From Hevea brasiliensis (taxonomy: Eukaryota > Streptophyta > Magnoliopsida > Malpighiales > Euphorbiaceae), in assembly GCF_030052815.1 (NCBI RefSeq), contig NC_079498.1:98784041-98848040 (forward strand): DNA of 64,000 nucleotides, read 5' to 3'. Both the position numbers and the translations under genes were made by a program. The notes under the pieces were generated by a model. That model made no database searches and was not told where the DNA came from. It saw only the letters and a program-made list of their open reading frames with translations. The number at the start of each line of letters is the position of its first letter. Position 1 is the first letter of the stretch. Of the stretch, positions 35,823 to 49,900 are shown piece after piece.

Positions 35823-38100
35823 TTTCGCTATATTTACTTTCCTGAGACCCACTGCTCCTTGCAGTTTCAGGTTGATAAATGGGAGCAAAATAACTAGAAT
35901 CTTATGAGAGAAAAGAGAAAGATGCAGAGGTGACTGATAGCATGTAAGAGTTGAATACAATATAAAGGTGCAAGCAAATGCAGATCTTTTGGTAATAAAA
36001 TTTTCAATTCATGCTATGATTTGTGGAGGGACAGGATGAGTAGATTTTCAACTAAACCTGAAAGGATAAGATAACCATGGAAATAAAGTACACTAAAAGA
36101 AATTAGTGGAAGATTTTCTTATTTCAGTATCACGTTACGTCTCATAATAGTATTCGTTACCTTGATTCCACAATCTATTCAGGGATTGCAGATAATAGTA
36201 TTCTACTAGTGAGACTACTTTTGACATTTTAGTGCTGTAATATGCTAGGGCTAAAGCAGTTTGTGCCTCTCCTACAGTGGTGCTTGGCTCTGTGGTGATT
36301 GAATGAAAGCAAGCATTAATTAGTGTTTCTAAGTGAAGTTAGTGTTTATGTTAATGAGAGACAACAGTGGCATCAATACTAGATGAGACAACAGTGGCAT
36401 CAATACTAGAGCATGGCATTGTGCTAGTTGAGCAAGTTGCATTTTAAAGAAAAAGCAGATGCACTTTTTTGGGGTCTCTGGTATTACTTTCTGCATAATA
36501 AATTTGTCTCCTTGAACAAATCAATTTGCAAAGTGCAAAAGAAGCATGTATATAATATACCATTTGCTGAAGCATTGAAATCGTCTCCAGAGCTGTAAGA
36601 TCTCAAATAAAGTCACCCGTTACATTCTCCCTCCTCCAATATTCAAATGATGTTGAGAACTGCAACTGCACCAAGAACTCAAATTTATTTTATTACATTG
36701 CATCGCGCTTTATGATGGATGTGCTTACAGAATTTCATTTATTTCAAAACATCTTTCAAGTACTATTGGTTACATTTTAATTGAAATTTCTAAGTGCGTG
36801 CAAGTGTATGGATCTGAGGGCTAGTTATTGGTTTAGAGACTCGCTTTGTGAATCTGAGAAACACATGAATATAAGAGGTTGCAAGTAGTGATTCAATCCC
36901 TTGAAGCGGCTCTTCAAGAAACCATTTCAATTCTTTGGACATCTCATGAAGGTTAGTGCACAATTCATGCAAAGAGTGTATATTTAAATTTTGGGTAACC
37001 CATGAAATTATTTTAGGCTCATGATTTATTTAATAAATTAATTTAAGATAAAGTTTATTTTAATTAAATAAAGGAGACCTAAGGGTAAAATTTAAGGTGT
37101 ATGGGGAAAATATAAAACACCATATCAATCCAACCAATCGAACTAATCAACAGATCAAGCCAATCAACTCAGTTGCAACACTGATCTACTCATATCTTTT
37201 AATCCATAGATGTAGCTAACGGGGTATGATGTTTTAGGGTAAACTCTATTATTTTCTGGAGTCGCATTCATCTCTATAGGTCAGAGATAGAGATGGGTGT
37301 GACAATAGCTCAATCTATTTTCTTTTCAGTCATTTATCAATTTCAAAGCTATTATTAATTAATTTTGTGGTCAATATCAGCATTTGCAATTCGAAAGTAC
37401 CATCTTTCAATTCCAAGCAATTTTATTCAAATTTTCGATACATACTATTTCCATTTACAAAACTTTGCTATACTTTTCATCAAACAATTTAAATTTCAAT
37501 GACAAGCAAGAGGTAAAAGTGTATTGGGTTCAATGTAGTCGGTTCCTTCGTTTTGACTTAGAAGTCAGTTCAAGCGCAATTTCTCATATTTTTGTTCTTC
37601 ATGAACTAGAAAAGGATGCTTGTGATGGCTGGTCTTTTCAGAAATTGCTGCAGCTATGGTCCTGCAGTTGGAAGTTCATACCAGTTATGAACTTTCACAG
37701 CACATTGTTCAGTAGAATTTCACAACTTCCCTCTTTTCTTTCACTCTGTTGTTTAACAAGTCCCATATCAACAGCCAGGTTTGCTTATTTTAAAAGATGC
37801 AGGACAGCCATGTGAATTTGAGATAAAAGGAGTTTCTTGCAAGGAAGATGGTGGAAATCAACTGGGGAATGGTGTTTCAGTCCTAGTTTAATTTTAATAA
37901 GCTTTTAATATCTTTAAAAAAACGTTTTTTTTTTTTTAAGTCATCAATATCTAAAGGTGAAACTTACGAAATATGAAAATTTTGTTATCGTTGTTCTGAA
38001 TTTAACATGTCAGAAGTACATGCAACAAATTATTTTTAATGAAAAAACTTTTACACACACTTGCAACGCAAAAGCTTAGTTTGCTTTCTCCCTATCCTTT
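35823..38100. other. Spacer upstream of the truncated LRR gene
   Basis: The first 250 bases resemble the promoter region of the intact paralogue (see 10320-10934). At about 36357-36411 a 27-base unit containing 'acaacagtggcatcaatact' occurs twice in tandem. An open frame at 37384-37815 has no recognisable domain and unlikely composition. Nothing else was identified. Confidence 0.5.
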
Positions 38101-41100
38101 CCCTGTTTGGTTTCTTCCTCATCGATTCAGTCGACCGTCCTGCTTTTTGTGGGCCTTCTTCTCCCCCTTGCCCCTTGGGACAGGGAAAAACCATTTGAAA
38201 TGTGGGTAAAATTGTTAAAGTTGATGAGATTTAGTAGGTAAAATTCTATGTGTACAAGTAAAGAAAAGAGCCATACCTAAGTATGGTGTAAACATGGCAT
38301 TAGTTTACAAGAGAGAGCAATATTTCTCAACAAAAGGGAGAGGTTGCTGCTGGAAGAATGAGGAGAGTAGAGAGAATTTGAAAGAGCTTGAAAGAGAGTT
38401 GAGAGAGTTAACAAAATGAGGAAGAAAAATGAAGAAAAGTATTTGAATTTGTATGTGTAAATCCCCTTATTTACTAATGAATTTATTCATGTTTTCTTCT
38501 CTCCTATTTGTTCTAGTATAATTTGTTCTTAGTTTTTTTCTTTCTTCAAATCCAACAACAAACCTTCCCACCACTGGATTGGAATGTTCATATGTATGGT
38601 GGATTTATGGTATAGATCTTTGTGCTTTCTGATGAGGATTTTTACAAAAGATCTATGATGTGGTGTGTGGTTTTGAGGCTAACCATGGCTAGAGCAGAGA
38701 GTTAGAGGTTTGAGCTTTTTTCGAGGTCGACATTTGGTAGGCTTTAAAAATGTTGAAAGTGTCAAGTTACGGTGTCCAGTGCTCTTCATGTGGAGGTCGG
38801 CTCTCTAAGGGCTCAAAGCAGAAGATTTGGGCTAGAGACGGGTTTATCAGGGATGGAGCTAAGACCAAGGGGGCATTGGTGCCCTTGGAATTTTCAAAAA
38901 AAAAAAAAAAGGACTTATTTGTAATTTCCAATGTGTAGTTGTATTGGAATTGAACACTTGCTGTGGACATTAAGAACATAACCTCAATACACTTTCAATT
39001 GAAGGAATGCGTTTTTTTTTTCATATAAGAATACATATATATAATTTTATTCAAAAAAATGGTTAACTAGTGGCACCAAATGCACTTTAGAAGTCATTGG
39101 AAAGTTTAATAGCATCATCAAGCTTAATTTGTAAGCATTTTCGTTTTTTTAAGTTTCTCCTATTTATCTATTATCGGCCTCTCATGTCTATTAGTTAGTA
39201 AATTTACAATTTTTTTTGCTGTTCTAGCTCATACACCACCCGAAAACTTAAATTTATAATATATTTTTATAAAAAATATGTGGTTATCTTGATATTGTCA
39301 TCGATGAAAAGCTCTAATAAATCATGATATACTTTATAATTTATAGGATGTGTTCAACTTACTGCCACTTACAATAATCCTAGCTGTTATTGGAAGCTGA
39401 AAATGTATTCTTCATGCTTTGGGATTTCGGTCATAACATTGCTAAAAACGAATGGACTAGTATATGATATAGGATATTTGCGACAGTTTTATATTAATAG
39501 TAAAATATTATAATAAAAGATGACAAAACCCTCTAATGACTTTAATTTGTGAGATGACAGTAATAAAATGAATTCTACTCAGCATTATAAACTATTTTGA
39601 ATTAAAATTAAATTGAATATATATACATGTGCACTTATTAAAAATTCTGTCTCCGGGGGGCTTATAGTTTTCTCAAGCAGCAGAGGAGACGACGATTTAG
39701 CTTACAGAGCGCCTTTCTTTAGCTAGTTAGTCCTTTGGTTATGGCCAAAGTTAGGATGGATTGACTCTTGTCCTGCTGTATTGCTGAGTCAATAGTTATT
39801 TAAGGGTGCTGCTCTCGTCTGCAGGTTGCGTTTCTACTGCTGAGACTCAGCTTCCTCTTGGAAAGGCTTTCGGAGAAATCATTAGGGTCTGTTAGTGGGC
39901 CAAGTCCTTTATTGGATTGTTTGAGTTTTTAGTTTCAAAGGTATTATTATTTGTGCTTGGGTCACTTCATGGCGCACCATTTATACTTTTCTAAAATTAA
40001 TTAAAATTTTTTAATTAAAAAAATAAATTTTAATATCTTTTTAATTAACCTAAGGAAACGAAAATAGGTCAATTAGTAATACTAAACAAACCTTTCATTG
40101 AAAAGAAATAGTGAAGATTAGGTATAGATTTAGAATTGGCAATGGAAGTAGCTGCCCCATTGCCTAAACAGATACTTTTGAGTTATATATGCTAATTTTT
40201 TCCCTTTTAATTCCGATATGACAGTTATTTATTATAGATAGTTATATTATAGAGATTTATATTATTTTATTTTTTATTTTACTTTACTCTCTCTATTCAA
40301 AAAAAAAAAAATTTTATTGAAATTTAGGAGTTTATTTCAGGATATACCTTTTTTTTCTGTTTTTCTGTGTTTTTTATTAATATTGTGTTTTAAAATAATT
40401 TAAAATTGCATGAATTGTTAGAATTATATTTGATAATATTAATAATATTATTATATTATTGGACACCTTTATTACTTAATTTTTTTATTTGATTGGATTG
40501 ATGGGATGATGATGGATTTATTATATTTATTATTATTATGATGAGTATGGAGTGGAGTGAGAGTTGGCCCAATTTATTGATTGTTGGTGCTTGTGTGGTG
40601 AAAAAAAACGTTGGAAGTAATTTATGGTATTTATGGCCCTTTTGTTCTTTCTTTTTTGGGCCTTGGGGGCAATGAGCTTAGTGAGTTAAATGTTGCTTAG
40701 GCTTACTTACGGGGGCTGGGGGGGCTTTTTGAGTCCTAGGTCCGAGTCAGTCCCCATAGGTTGGGTCGTGACATTAATTATTAAAATTTTTCCTCACATT
40801 TAAAATTTTATATTTTCCTTATTTTTTATTTAATAATTTAAATTTATTGACAAACTTAAAAATTTAAATATTCATTAATTATATTTTATTTACAATTACT
40901 TAAAATTAACAATATATTTTGATTTAAATAAAACTTATAATTTAAATATTTAAACTAAAATAAATTTATATATTACACATATTTGTTAATTCATTTCAAT
41001 TTGATAATTGTTTTTTTATCATAATAATTAAAATAAATAAAGCTATTACATTTTTAATACATAATAATTTTAGCTTTAAATTAATTATTAATATTTTTTA

Positions 41101-41500
41101 TTTTTTCCTATATCCATTATAATTAAGTTTTTAAAAAAAAGACTTCCAAAGGAAAAAGAAAGGAAGCATTTAACTCTCTCCTCTGGAGTTCCGCCTTAGG
41201 AAGTAGGAGCTGCGGTAGCTGCTGAATCTTTTTTATTACTAATTTTATAAAAAAAATTATAATTTTGCCTTCTATAAATCTTTTAATATTTTTATAAAAT
41301 ATATTATAAAATATGTTATTAACAATATATTATGCAGTTCAAAAAAAAAACAATATATTATAAAATAATTCACTAGATTAAATTCAGTAATTATTGTGAA
41401 GCTAAAGTCGTTCAACTTGCAAGTTGCAATTATTTAATAGAAAACACAGGCATGCTTATTAGTGTCTGTGTAAGTGATGATGCAGATTGGCATGTGATGT
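38101..41500. other. Gene-poor region with probable transposon debris
   Basis: About 3.4 kb with no supported gene. The segment at about 40540-40774 ends 'ggttgggtcgtgaca', an LTR-like 3' terminus with a G-rich stretch before it, and may be a decayed solo LTR; no 5' end was found. A poly(A)-bearing segment at 38860-38912 (gggggcattggtgcccttgg, then 15 A) also looks transposon-derived. The remainder is AT-rich. Confidence 0.4.
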
Positions 41501-41674
41501 GTGGACCGACGAGTCTTTCAAAATTCAATTATCATTCTTGGGATTGTACTGAAATTGAATGTTCTTTGTGAAAGATTTTTCTTCTTCTGTTTACTGTCCC
41601 AGTGTAGTCCAGTCAAAAAAAGGTTACAGAAAAGAAACGAGAAGACCCAACCACCACCCACCACAGTGGTTACT

Positions 41675-42439
41675 ATGGTGCCCAGCTCACCTCATCTTGT
41701 CTTCTTCTGCTTCTTCATCCTCTTCTCCGCCACTTCCACCACCGCCACTGACCACATTGTGGGTGCTAACAAAGGCTGGAATCCTGGCATCAACTACACT
41801 CTATGGGCCAATAACTCCACCTTCTATGTTGGCGACCTTATCTGTACCTCTCTTTCTCTCCTTGCATCTTTGTACCTAAATCATCTACTTGGAGTGAATT
41901 ATTGTGCCAAAACATTCATGGGTTACTTCATATACACATTTTATGCTTGATCTACTGCATTAATGAAAATCCAGTTCCATATTTTTGGTTTCTTGATAAT
42001 ATGTATGGTAGGATTTGGAATTACTGGCTGCTAATGTCATATAAAGATGTACGTGTTTGATGATTCTTTTTCCTGGTTTGTTTCTGCAGCATTTAGGTAC
42101 CAAAAGACCCAGTACAATGTGTTTGAAGTGAACCAGACTGGCTATGACAACTGCACCACAGAGGGAGCACTAGGCAACTGGAGTAGTGGTAAAGATTTCA
42201 TACCTCTTAACAAGGCCAAGAGGTACTACTTCATATGTGGGAATGGGCAGTGCTTCAATGGCATGAAGGTTTCTGTTCTTGTTCATCCTTTGTCTCCTCC
42301 ACCATCATCTAGCGTTTCTGCTGCTAACCAGACTTCACCTGATTCTGCTGCTCCGGTGGTTTTGCAGAAGGGGTTGGTAGGTTTTAGGGCTTTTATTGTG
42401 GCATTTACTTCCATCTGGTTTGGATCTGGTTGGATCTAG
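41675..42439 (+). CDS. Early nodulin-like protein (phytocyanin family, lamin-like type)
   Basis: Two exons, 41675-41843 and 42090-42439, joined by a GT-AG intron (GTACCT...CTGCAG). The join gives GDLISFRYQ and a 519-base CDS of 172 residues. There is a signal peptide (MVPSSPHLVFFCFFILFSATSTT), then a plastocyanin-like domain starting HIVGANKGWNPGINY with two Cys (YDNCTTE and YFICGNGQC). The copper-ligand His positions are Y (YNVFEV) and Q (GNGQC), so it should not bind copper, as in early nodulin-like proteins. A Pro/Ser-rich stretch and a hydrophobic C-terminus suggest a GPI-anchored cell-surface protein. The first ATG consistent with the signal peptide was chosen; the upstream ATG at 41501 would add 58 residues and mask it. 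Its exact role is unknown. It appears intact. Confidence 0.88.
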
Positions 42440-43030
42440 GACTAGTGGAGTAGTGTTTTCATTTGGTTGTTGAGGCCTAGTGAGAGTTTATTACTCCAGC
42501 TCAAGTGTATCGTTTCTGGTCTTTCTTTTCTTTTCTTTGTGTTTTTAGGTCATAATTATTCTCTTCATTTATCCATTTTTGCATTAGATGTCATTTGGAA
42601 GCGTGTGTTTTATTTGGCTAATCAGAAAGCTTCACTGGAATATTACTCCTTCCCTTTTTTTTTTTTTGTTTAATTTTCAACTAGCTTTTTTTAAACCCGT
42701 TATTTGTGGGCAACAATTGCTAATGTTAATGCTATTTATGGATTATGACGACTCCCTATTTCAGACCATGATTATTCAACTCACAATTTGCACCAAATGT
42801 TACAATCTCATGGTAGCATCAATTTTTAATGTATACTTGGCAATTCTCCTAAAGGGAAATGATGAAGCAACTAGGCAAACATTGATTCATGCCATTGGCA
42901 ATTCACTTCCCAAAGACTTGAAGCCAAAATAGAGAATGGATTCTGAATTAATACTGAAAAGGAAAGAAGTTTGGATTTAATACTTGCAGATTACATATGG
43001 ACAATACTACCTTATGATACTAGTAAGTAT
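42440..43030. other. 3' flank between convergent units
   Basis: About 590 bases between the early nodulin-like stop and the end of the ABCG pseudogene on the other strand; its first part is probably 3' UTR. No separate gene was recognised. Confidence 0.5.
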
Positions 43031-46000
43031 TTAACTTCTTTGCAAATTGAATAACTTGATGCAAATGGCAAAGATCAATGCAAATAGTGTGGCAAAGCCA
43101 ACAACTGCAGCTGCAATTTCTCCTAGAAGCTCCTGTTTGAAACCAAAGTAACTTCTCACAGAATCTTCCACTGTTTCATCTGTTATCTTCGAACTGTGAT
43201 GAAACTAATCCATACAATGTGTATGCCACCAGACATGCCCAAGCATACCACCTCCACCACACAGGCATCCTCTGTTATAGTCAAAGCAGAGATAAATAAC
43301 ATCAATCCTTGCTACAAGACTGAGCACTAAATAAACCTGGAACTTGAAGAATGGTAGAGAAGAAACTTACGGGACTATAAATCCTGAAACAATTTCCACA
43401 ATGCATAAAATGCAGAGGAAACTATGGATGCAACGTGTTGGTTTGGTGTCATAGCCACAGACATCATGCCATAGAAGGTGTAGCACACTTACGTGAAGTA
43501 CATGAATAATAGGTACCAAAAGAATTTACCAGCAGTCCATTCAAATCCAATCATTGCATAGACTATAAGACCACATACAACAGCTTGTAAGAATATATGG
43601 AAGCTCAATCACAACCTGCATTTGAGAAGAGAGAGAAAAGTTAACCCATTTTTAGATTATCCATAGTGAAACTGTGAGGGAGGTCAGTAATGTTTGAAAC
43701 CTTGTTACCTGTACTAAGGCATAGGGCAGGGGAGAATAAATTCCAGCAGCTCTCTCTCTGTAGAAGACAGTTCTTTCAACAGCAATTACTGATTGCACAG
43801 ATGAAGCATTTTGGACCCCAAGGAAAACAATCGCAGCCTACATTGATCCCATTGCACTGAAAAGATCTTGCCTCTTTGTCCTATAATTCAAGGGAAGATG
43901 GTTAAATTGAAGGTAAATAGAACTGGAGGACTATGAACTTTCATAACTTTTCAGTTTAGTAACACTGCTGTAAATTACGTTTTGGAGCCAAGATCCCAGA
44001 ACATTGTTCCAAACGTCAATGCTATAACAATTGTGAATAGAAATCTCACAGCAGTATACGGTGGATTGCGCCAGTATGACCAATGTTGTTCCATAAGCAA
44101 GCCATGCATTGTATGAAAAATGACTGGGAGTACTGTGTGGGAAAATACAGGTCCTTCGAACCAGGAGCTGGTGTGCTTAATTCCTCAATAAGTGCTTTAT
44201 TTTTCCTGAAAGATAAACAACACTTCAGAAAAAGATTTAACAGCTAATTCATGTCCAAAATTCTGAAACAAATGCTTCATGATGCTACAAAAACATGTTG
44301 GCTTAGCAGTGGATGATTTTTAAGTTGAACTTACTAATCAAAATACTTTTAAGCAAATATACCTATATAGTTCCGAATTTCTGTATACAGCAGCAGAATC
44401 TACCCCCAGAACTGTTTCTTGAGCTGAAGTGGCAACTTCCAACATCCAAGTTGCAGGATTGTAACCATCTTTAATGTTAGGTACACCTTCAATTATCTTC
44501 ATATAAAGAAAACTACATGAATTAGTGAGAGTTAACAAGAGGAGAACTGCAAAAATATATATATGCATCATTTATTTTATCTGAAAACATCCATTCTTCT
44601 TTCTTACCTCAAAATACTTGATTAGATGGCAAGAATGACGATCTAATGACCCCACATATATCTCTTGTCCTCATCGCTTCATTAGGAATAGCTGCAGTAT
44701 CATGTTAAATATGTGACTCACCTAGATGCCGAAGAATTGACAAAAAGGCACAAACTATTATAATTGCCAACATTTCTCACTTCATCAAAAGCTTCAAATA
44801 TGTCAATGCTTGGCTGGTGTATGGTGCACACAACTGTTCTTCCAGTGTCCACGGTGTTCCTAACTGCTCTCATAACGATTGCAGCAGCTCTTGCATCTAG
44901 TCCTGAAGTTGGCTCATCCATGATGAATTGAAGATTATAGAAGGGATTGCCACCAGCTTTACTGCCATAGTCAGCCACATGCATTGTTCAATAGAGGCCA
45001 CTTACACCAGTCAATCCAACTAATGCTTGCCTCAATGGTGCCAATTCCACAAGCTGCATAACTTCCTCAACAAAGATCTGCAAACAAGTTTTAATGCATA
45101 AAATCAACATTATTTGCGCCAGGTAGTGCTGCTGTTGAAAGAATCAAATACCTTGGACCAAATTCTACCTAATGATAGATCAACAAAGTCCATTTAGATC
45201 AATTCTTGACTGATTTGTCTTCTTCATCTCTAAATTTTATTAGTACAAGAATGAAAAACAGAAGCTTGAAACAGATTTTGGAAACGGATGCCAACCTTTC
45301 TGGTTTTACTATTCACTTCAGCAAGGAGACAAAGCCAGGCAGAGTAGAACAAAGATTCATAGACAGTAACATGAGGAGAATGGATGTCATTTTGCTCACA
45401 GATCCTGAAATTCTAACAAAAGTTTCCTGTTTCTTAGGGTAACCAGATATTGTGATGTTTCCCTCCATATACCCTCCAGTTTTTCCACCAGCCAGCACAT
45501 CCATTAGAGTGATTTTAGCAGCACCACTAGAACCCATTAGAGTTGTGAGAACACCTGGCCTGAAAGCACCACTGACACCCCACAAAAGCTCCAACTAGAA
45601 CTCGTTGTGAAAGTTCATATTAATAGGAATATGAAATATCAGTATGCATAACACTAACCATAGCGCTGTCCAACCCCTTCGCATCTAGCAGAAAATGCCA
45701 AGGTTTCTCTCACAATCATTTCTCCTATACGAGTATCATGTTGACTGATATAGGCAGCTGTTCTCTGGGGTAGAAAATCATTCATACCATGACCATTGTA
45801 AGTCACCCTACCAGATAACTGCAGAAGAAATTGAATTTCCCAAATAAGGAAGAAGCAAAAGAGTGACATAAAAGGCTAAAAATTAACAAAAAGCAATAGA
45901 AAGTTTATTAGAAACAAGATTGTTAACACCCCATGGAGGATATAAAGCTGCTGTGATACAACCATCACCTTTAGTTTAGGATCAAGTTTCCATCCAAAGC

Positions 46001-46967
46001 CGACAAAAGAGTGGTCTTCCCGGAACTTGGAGGCCCCAGAAGCACTGTCATTCTGCAATAAACATATTTAAAGATGAAACGTGAGGTATGGCTTTCAAAT
46101 ATTCCAAATCTGAACTAAAATAGGATAAAGAAAACAACTCCGTTCAGTTGAATTTCACCTTGTTGGTCTGATCATTCCACTAATGTCCTGAAGGATAGAG
46201 CAGCGTGTCTGATCATTCCACTAATGTCCTGAAGGATAGAGAAGCGTGTCTTCCTACTTGGAAGGACATGAAGATAATTCAAGAAACCCTTTAAAATTGC
46301 AAAGCCAAGAGAGAAATAGACAACTTAATCAAAAGAAATAAAAGTATGATATTGAAATTGAAATTCTTGATCACTTTCTACAGGTACTTACCTCTACCAT
46401 GTCATAAGGATGAGGGTAAAGCTCTGCTTGCCACATGAGCTTCTGTTTCAACAGTTAGATTCTCAAATCGAACTTCAATTGTGGGAAACTCAATTCCAAC
46501 TCTAGAAAACCAAGAAACAAGAAAAATTCAGTGCTAAAACATCAAGAACAAAATCCAACAAAATAAGAACTTCAAGAAACCAAAACGTACTTCTTACCCA
46601 AAAAACAAAATAAGAACTTTACTATTTTCTTGCAATTCCCTTAACTTTCAATTCGGCTCTTGAGCTTCAACAGAAACCTCTCATTGTCCTGTTCTGCAAC
46701 TTTTACCAACCTATCGACCAAAGCCTTCCTTTCATGAAACCCAAGAGTGTGTACGTCTATTTCGTTCGCACCTTTCGATGTAGCTAATATGCCTTTTTTC
46801 AAACGATCATAGATTGTTAGTCTCTCAATAGCAGCCCATTTGAGAGCTTCTTCATCATCTTCTTCTCGTGAAGATTTGGAGAAACTTTCCATGGCATTGC
46901 TGCTCCATATAGAAGAGTCCCGTCTTCTTAAACTACCACCTGGTATACAGATTTCAGCACCCTCCAT
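43031..46967 (-). pseudogene. PDR-type ABCG transporter, decayed
   Basis: Remains of a full-size plant PDR transporter (plasma-membrane exporter of secondary metabolites). From the 5' end: first exon MEGAEICIPGGSLRRRDSS...EEALKWAAIERL (46967-46641); VGIEFPTIEVRFENL (about 46490); Walker A GPPSSGKTTLL (about 46040) followed by a one-base loss; [13 protein letters not shown] and AAYISQHD (about 45830-45660). The frame then jumps to NBD2 (45594), skipping the rest of NBD1 and TMD1, some 500-600 residues. NBD2 has [18 protein letters not shown], where Walker A is altered, then [17 protein letters not shown] after a shift, [20 protein letters not shown] (about 44900) and YNPATWMLEVA (about 44450). 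TMD2 traces run to an FNLQRS-like end at 43031. Many shifts and stops make it clearly non-functional. Confidence 0.9.
46166..46252. repeat. Two-copy tandem duplication, about 44 bp
   Basis: Two adjacent copies contain 'tgatcattccactaatgtcc' and 'tgaaggatagag'; they lie inside an intron-like part of the ABCG pseudogene and differ by one base. Confidence 0.8.
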
Positions 46968-49900
46968 TGTTAAAAAGAATCAGGAATACTACTTCAAGAA
47001 CAAGAGCGTCAAGCCTCGCATCCAGGGATTGGTCGTGGTTATATACTGGGACAAAAGCAGCACAAAATATCTGCCACCCATCAAGCGCCAAATTGTAAAT
47101 TAATTTGGGTAAATTAAAGCAAAAAATCTGATATTAAACTAGGATTAAAATAATTCTCACATAAACAATCATCAATTTTAAAATGAATTATTTTTAAATT
47201 AAAAAATTAAATTTTTTTATTCTAAATATAAAAATAAAAAAATTAATTAAATTAAATTATTATAAAACTATCATTTCTAAACAAGATTTTTAAAAATAAA
47301 TTATTTGCAAAATTTTAAAATTATATGTTTGACATTTTAATAGAGTTGCTGAATGTGGCGATTCATTATATTGAATAACTAGATACTTACTTATGCATTG
47401 CACAAATATATTTTATTTTCAAAATTATTAATAAAATAAATAATAAAAATATAGTATTTAAATTTAAAAAAAATAAAAAAAAAACTTAAATTTTAAGAAT
47501 ATATCTCATAAATATTTAGAAAAACTCTTATTTATCATCTTCACATATTTTTTTTTATTATAACTTTTAAGATGATTATGAAGATTTATAATAATTTTAT
47601 ATTTATATTTTTTTTCTATTATAATTTAGTAGAATTATTTATGCAATAATAATTTTACATAGTATTTAATTATGAATATATAATTGTGACTATGACTTTT
47701 ATATGCCATTATTATTTTCGTTAATTATTTTTCATTTTACTTGTAATTATCCTATTTATCTTCTTATCATAATTCATTTTTATGTTAGGAACTTATTTCA
47801 TAACTTAGTTTTATAATATTTATATAAATGTTATGTTAAGAATTAGAAAATTGAAAAGTCACATTAATAAATAAATAAATAGTGATAATAATATGACCAT
47901 AAATTTAGTAAGACCAATAAATTTTATTTAATATATACAAATTAATTATTAACAATTAATTATAAAATATAGCTAAAATAGAGAGAAATAAGATGGATCA
48001 AAATTTTATATAAATATTAATTTTATTTAAATTTTTATATTAAGAACTAATAAATTAAAAAGTCACATATTAATTAGTGATATTAATAAAATTAATGGAT
48101 TTTATTTAATATACAAATTAATTATTATTAATTCTAAAAAATTAAATTTTTTTACAATGATAATTCATAAATGTAGATGTATATTAATTTCATTTAAATT
48201 TATATACTAAACATTAAGAAACTAAAAAGTCACATATTAATATTTGATAATAATAAAGCTAATAAATTTTATTTAATATATACATATTAATTATTATTAA
48301 TGATAAAAATGTACATAATTATTAATCTTATTATTGTTATTAGTGAATTTTATTTAATTTATATATACATATTAAAATTAATTATTATTAATGGTAAAAT
48401 GTATTTTTTGCAGTTATAATTATTAATTATAAATATATATTAATTTTATTTAAATTTTTATGTTAAGTATTACAAAACAAAAAAAATCACATATTATTAG
48501 TGGTAATAATAAGGCTTATTCTCCTTAAAAAGTCATGTGTTAATTAGTAGTATTATTAAGACTAATAAATTTTATTAAATATATAAATATTAATTATTAT
48601 TATTATTATTAAAAATAATAAAAATATTAAGGATTAACAAATTAAAAATTCATATTAAATAATAATAATAATATAGGGATAAAATTAACAAATAAAAAAA
48701 TTTAATGGAGAGCCATTTGTCACATCCAGGTGAACTTATTTTGAATACCATTTTTATTATATATATATATATATATTGAAATCAATAATCATTTGTCTAT
48801 ACATAATGCGGGTGTTTAAAAATTTTAAATTAATATTTATAAAATTATAAAATGTTATTTTATTTTTTATTTTATTGTTAATTATTTACATTTATTAATG
48901 GTACACAGTTACTTAATTAGATAGTGTTAAATATTATTTAAGAAAATTATCCAAAAAATTAAATAACACTTTAGAATTTGATAATGAAAATATTTTATGC
49001 GATTTCTTTCCCAATCAAATTATTGCTGAAAAGATGTATAAAGAGAATTAGAATATATGCCCATAAAATATATTAAGTTAATAAATATAAAATTAAAATA
49101 ATTTCACAGTTGATTTAAAGCACATATACAAACATTTTGACGTGTCCAAATAGCATTGATGTTGACTAATTATCCAATAATTACATTACACATAGCATTG
49201 TGCAGAGAATTTTGTTTAGCTTTAAATCTTTATATATATATATTACAAAAATTTATAAAGAAAAAATAGGATTAATTATTTAAATAATATAATTTTAAAA
49301 ATTATTTAAAATTTAAATTATCTATCAAAATAATGTAGTATAATAAAAATTATCGATTGAAATAGTAATTTTATAATCGATCACATTAAATATTAAGTTT
49401 AATTTAAATACACTAAAAATAACATCTTAATTAACAGTTTTAAGAGCAGCGTTTATAACTTATTACGTTAATTAACTAACTCAATTTATGTACACTAAAA
49501 ATATTATTTAAATTGGCGATTTCAAGAGTAATACCATTGTAACATTATAAAAGACAAATTGTAAGAATGTTGAGAATTTATTTCTATACTCATACATGCT
49601 AAATGTAAATACTACCCATGACTCGTTTATTGACTTTAAAAGTCAATTATAAATACATGAAAATTGTGACATAAGAATTTTTAATCATTAGTACATAAGA
49701 TTGTGAATACCAAATTTTAATTAAAATGTATGTGCTATGTTTATTACATTATTATATATAAATTTACATTATGTGATAATTCTCCATTGATTTAAAATGG
49801 AGTAATAATTTCCTACCAACATAAAATTTTCATATTTTATAAAATAAAAGTTATAATATTATAAATAAGTTTAAAGCACAATAAAAAAAAATAATAATTA

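Noticed and set aside
37384..37815. 143-codon ORF in the gene-poor region
   Set aside because: No recognisable domain, no start context or splice support, and composition typical of random AT-rich sequence.
42588..42932. 114-codon ORF after the early nodulin-like gene
   Set aside because: Overlaps the likely 3' UTR, has no domain and hydrophobic AT-driven composition.
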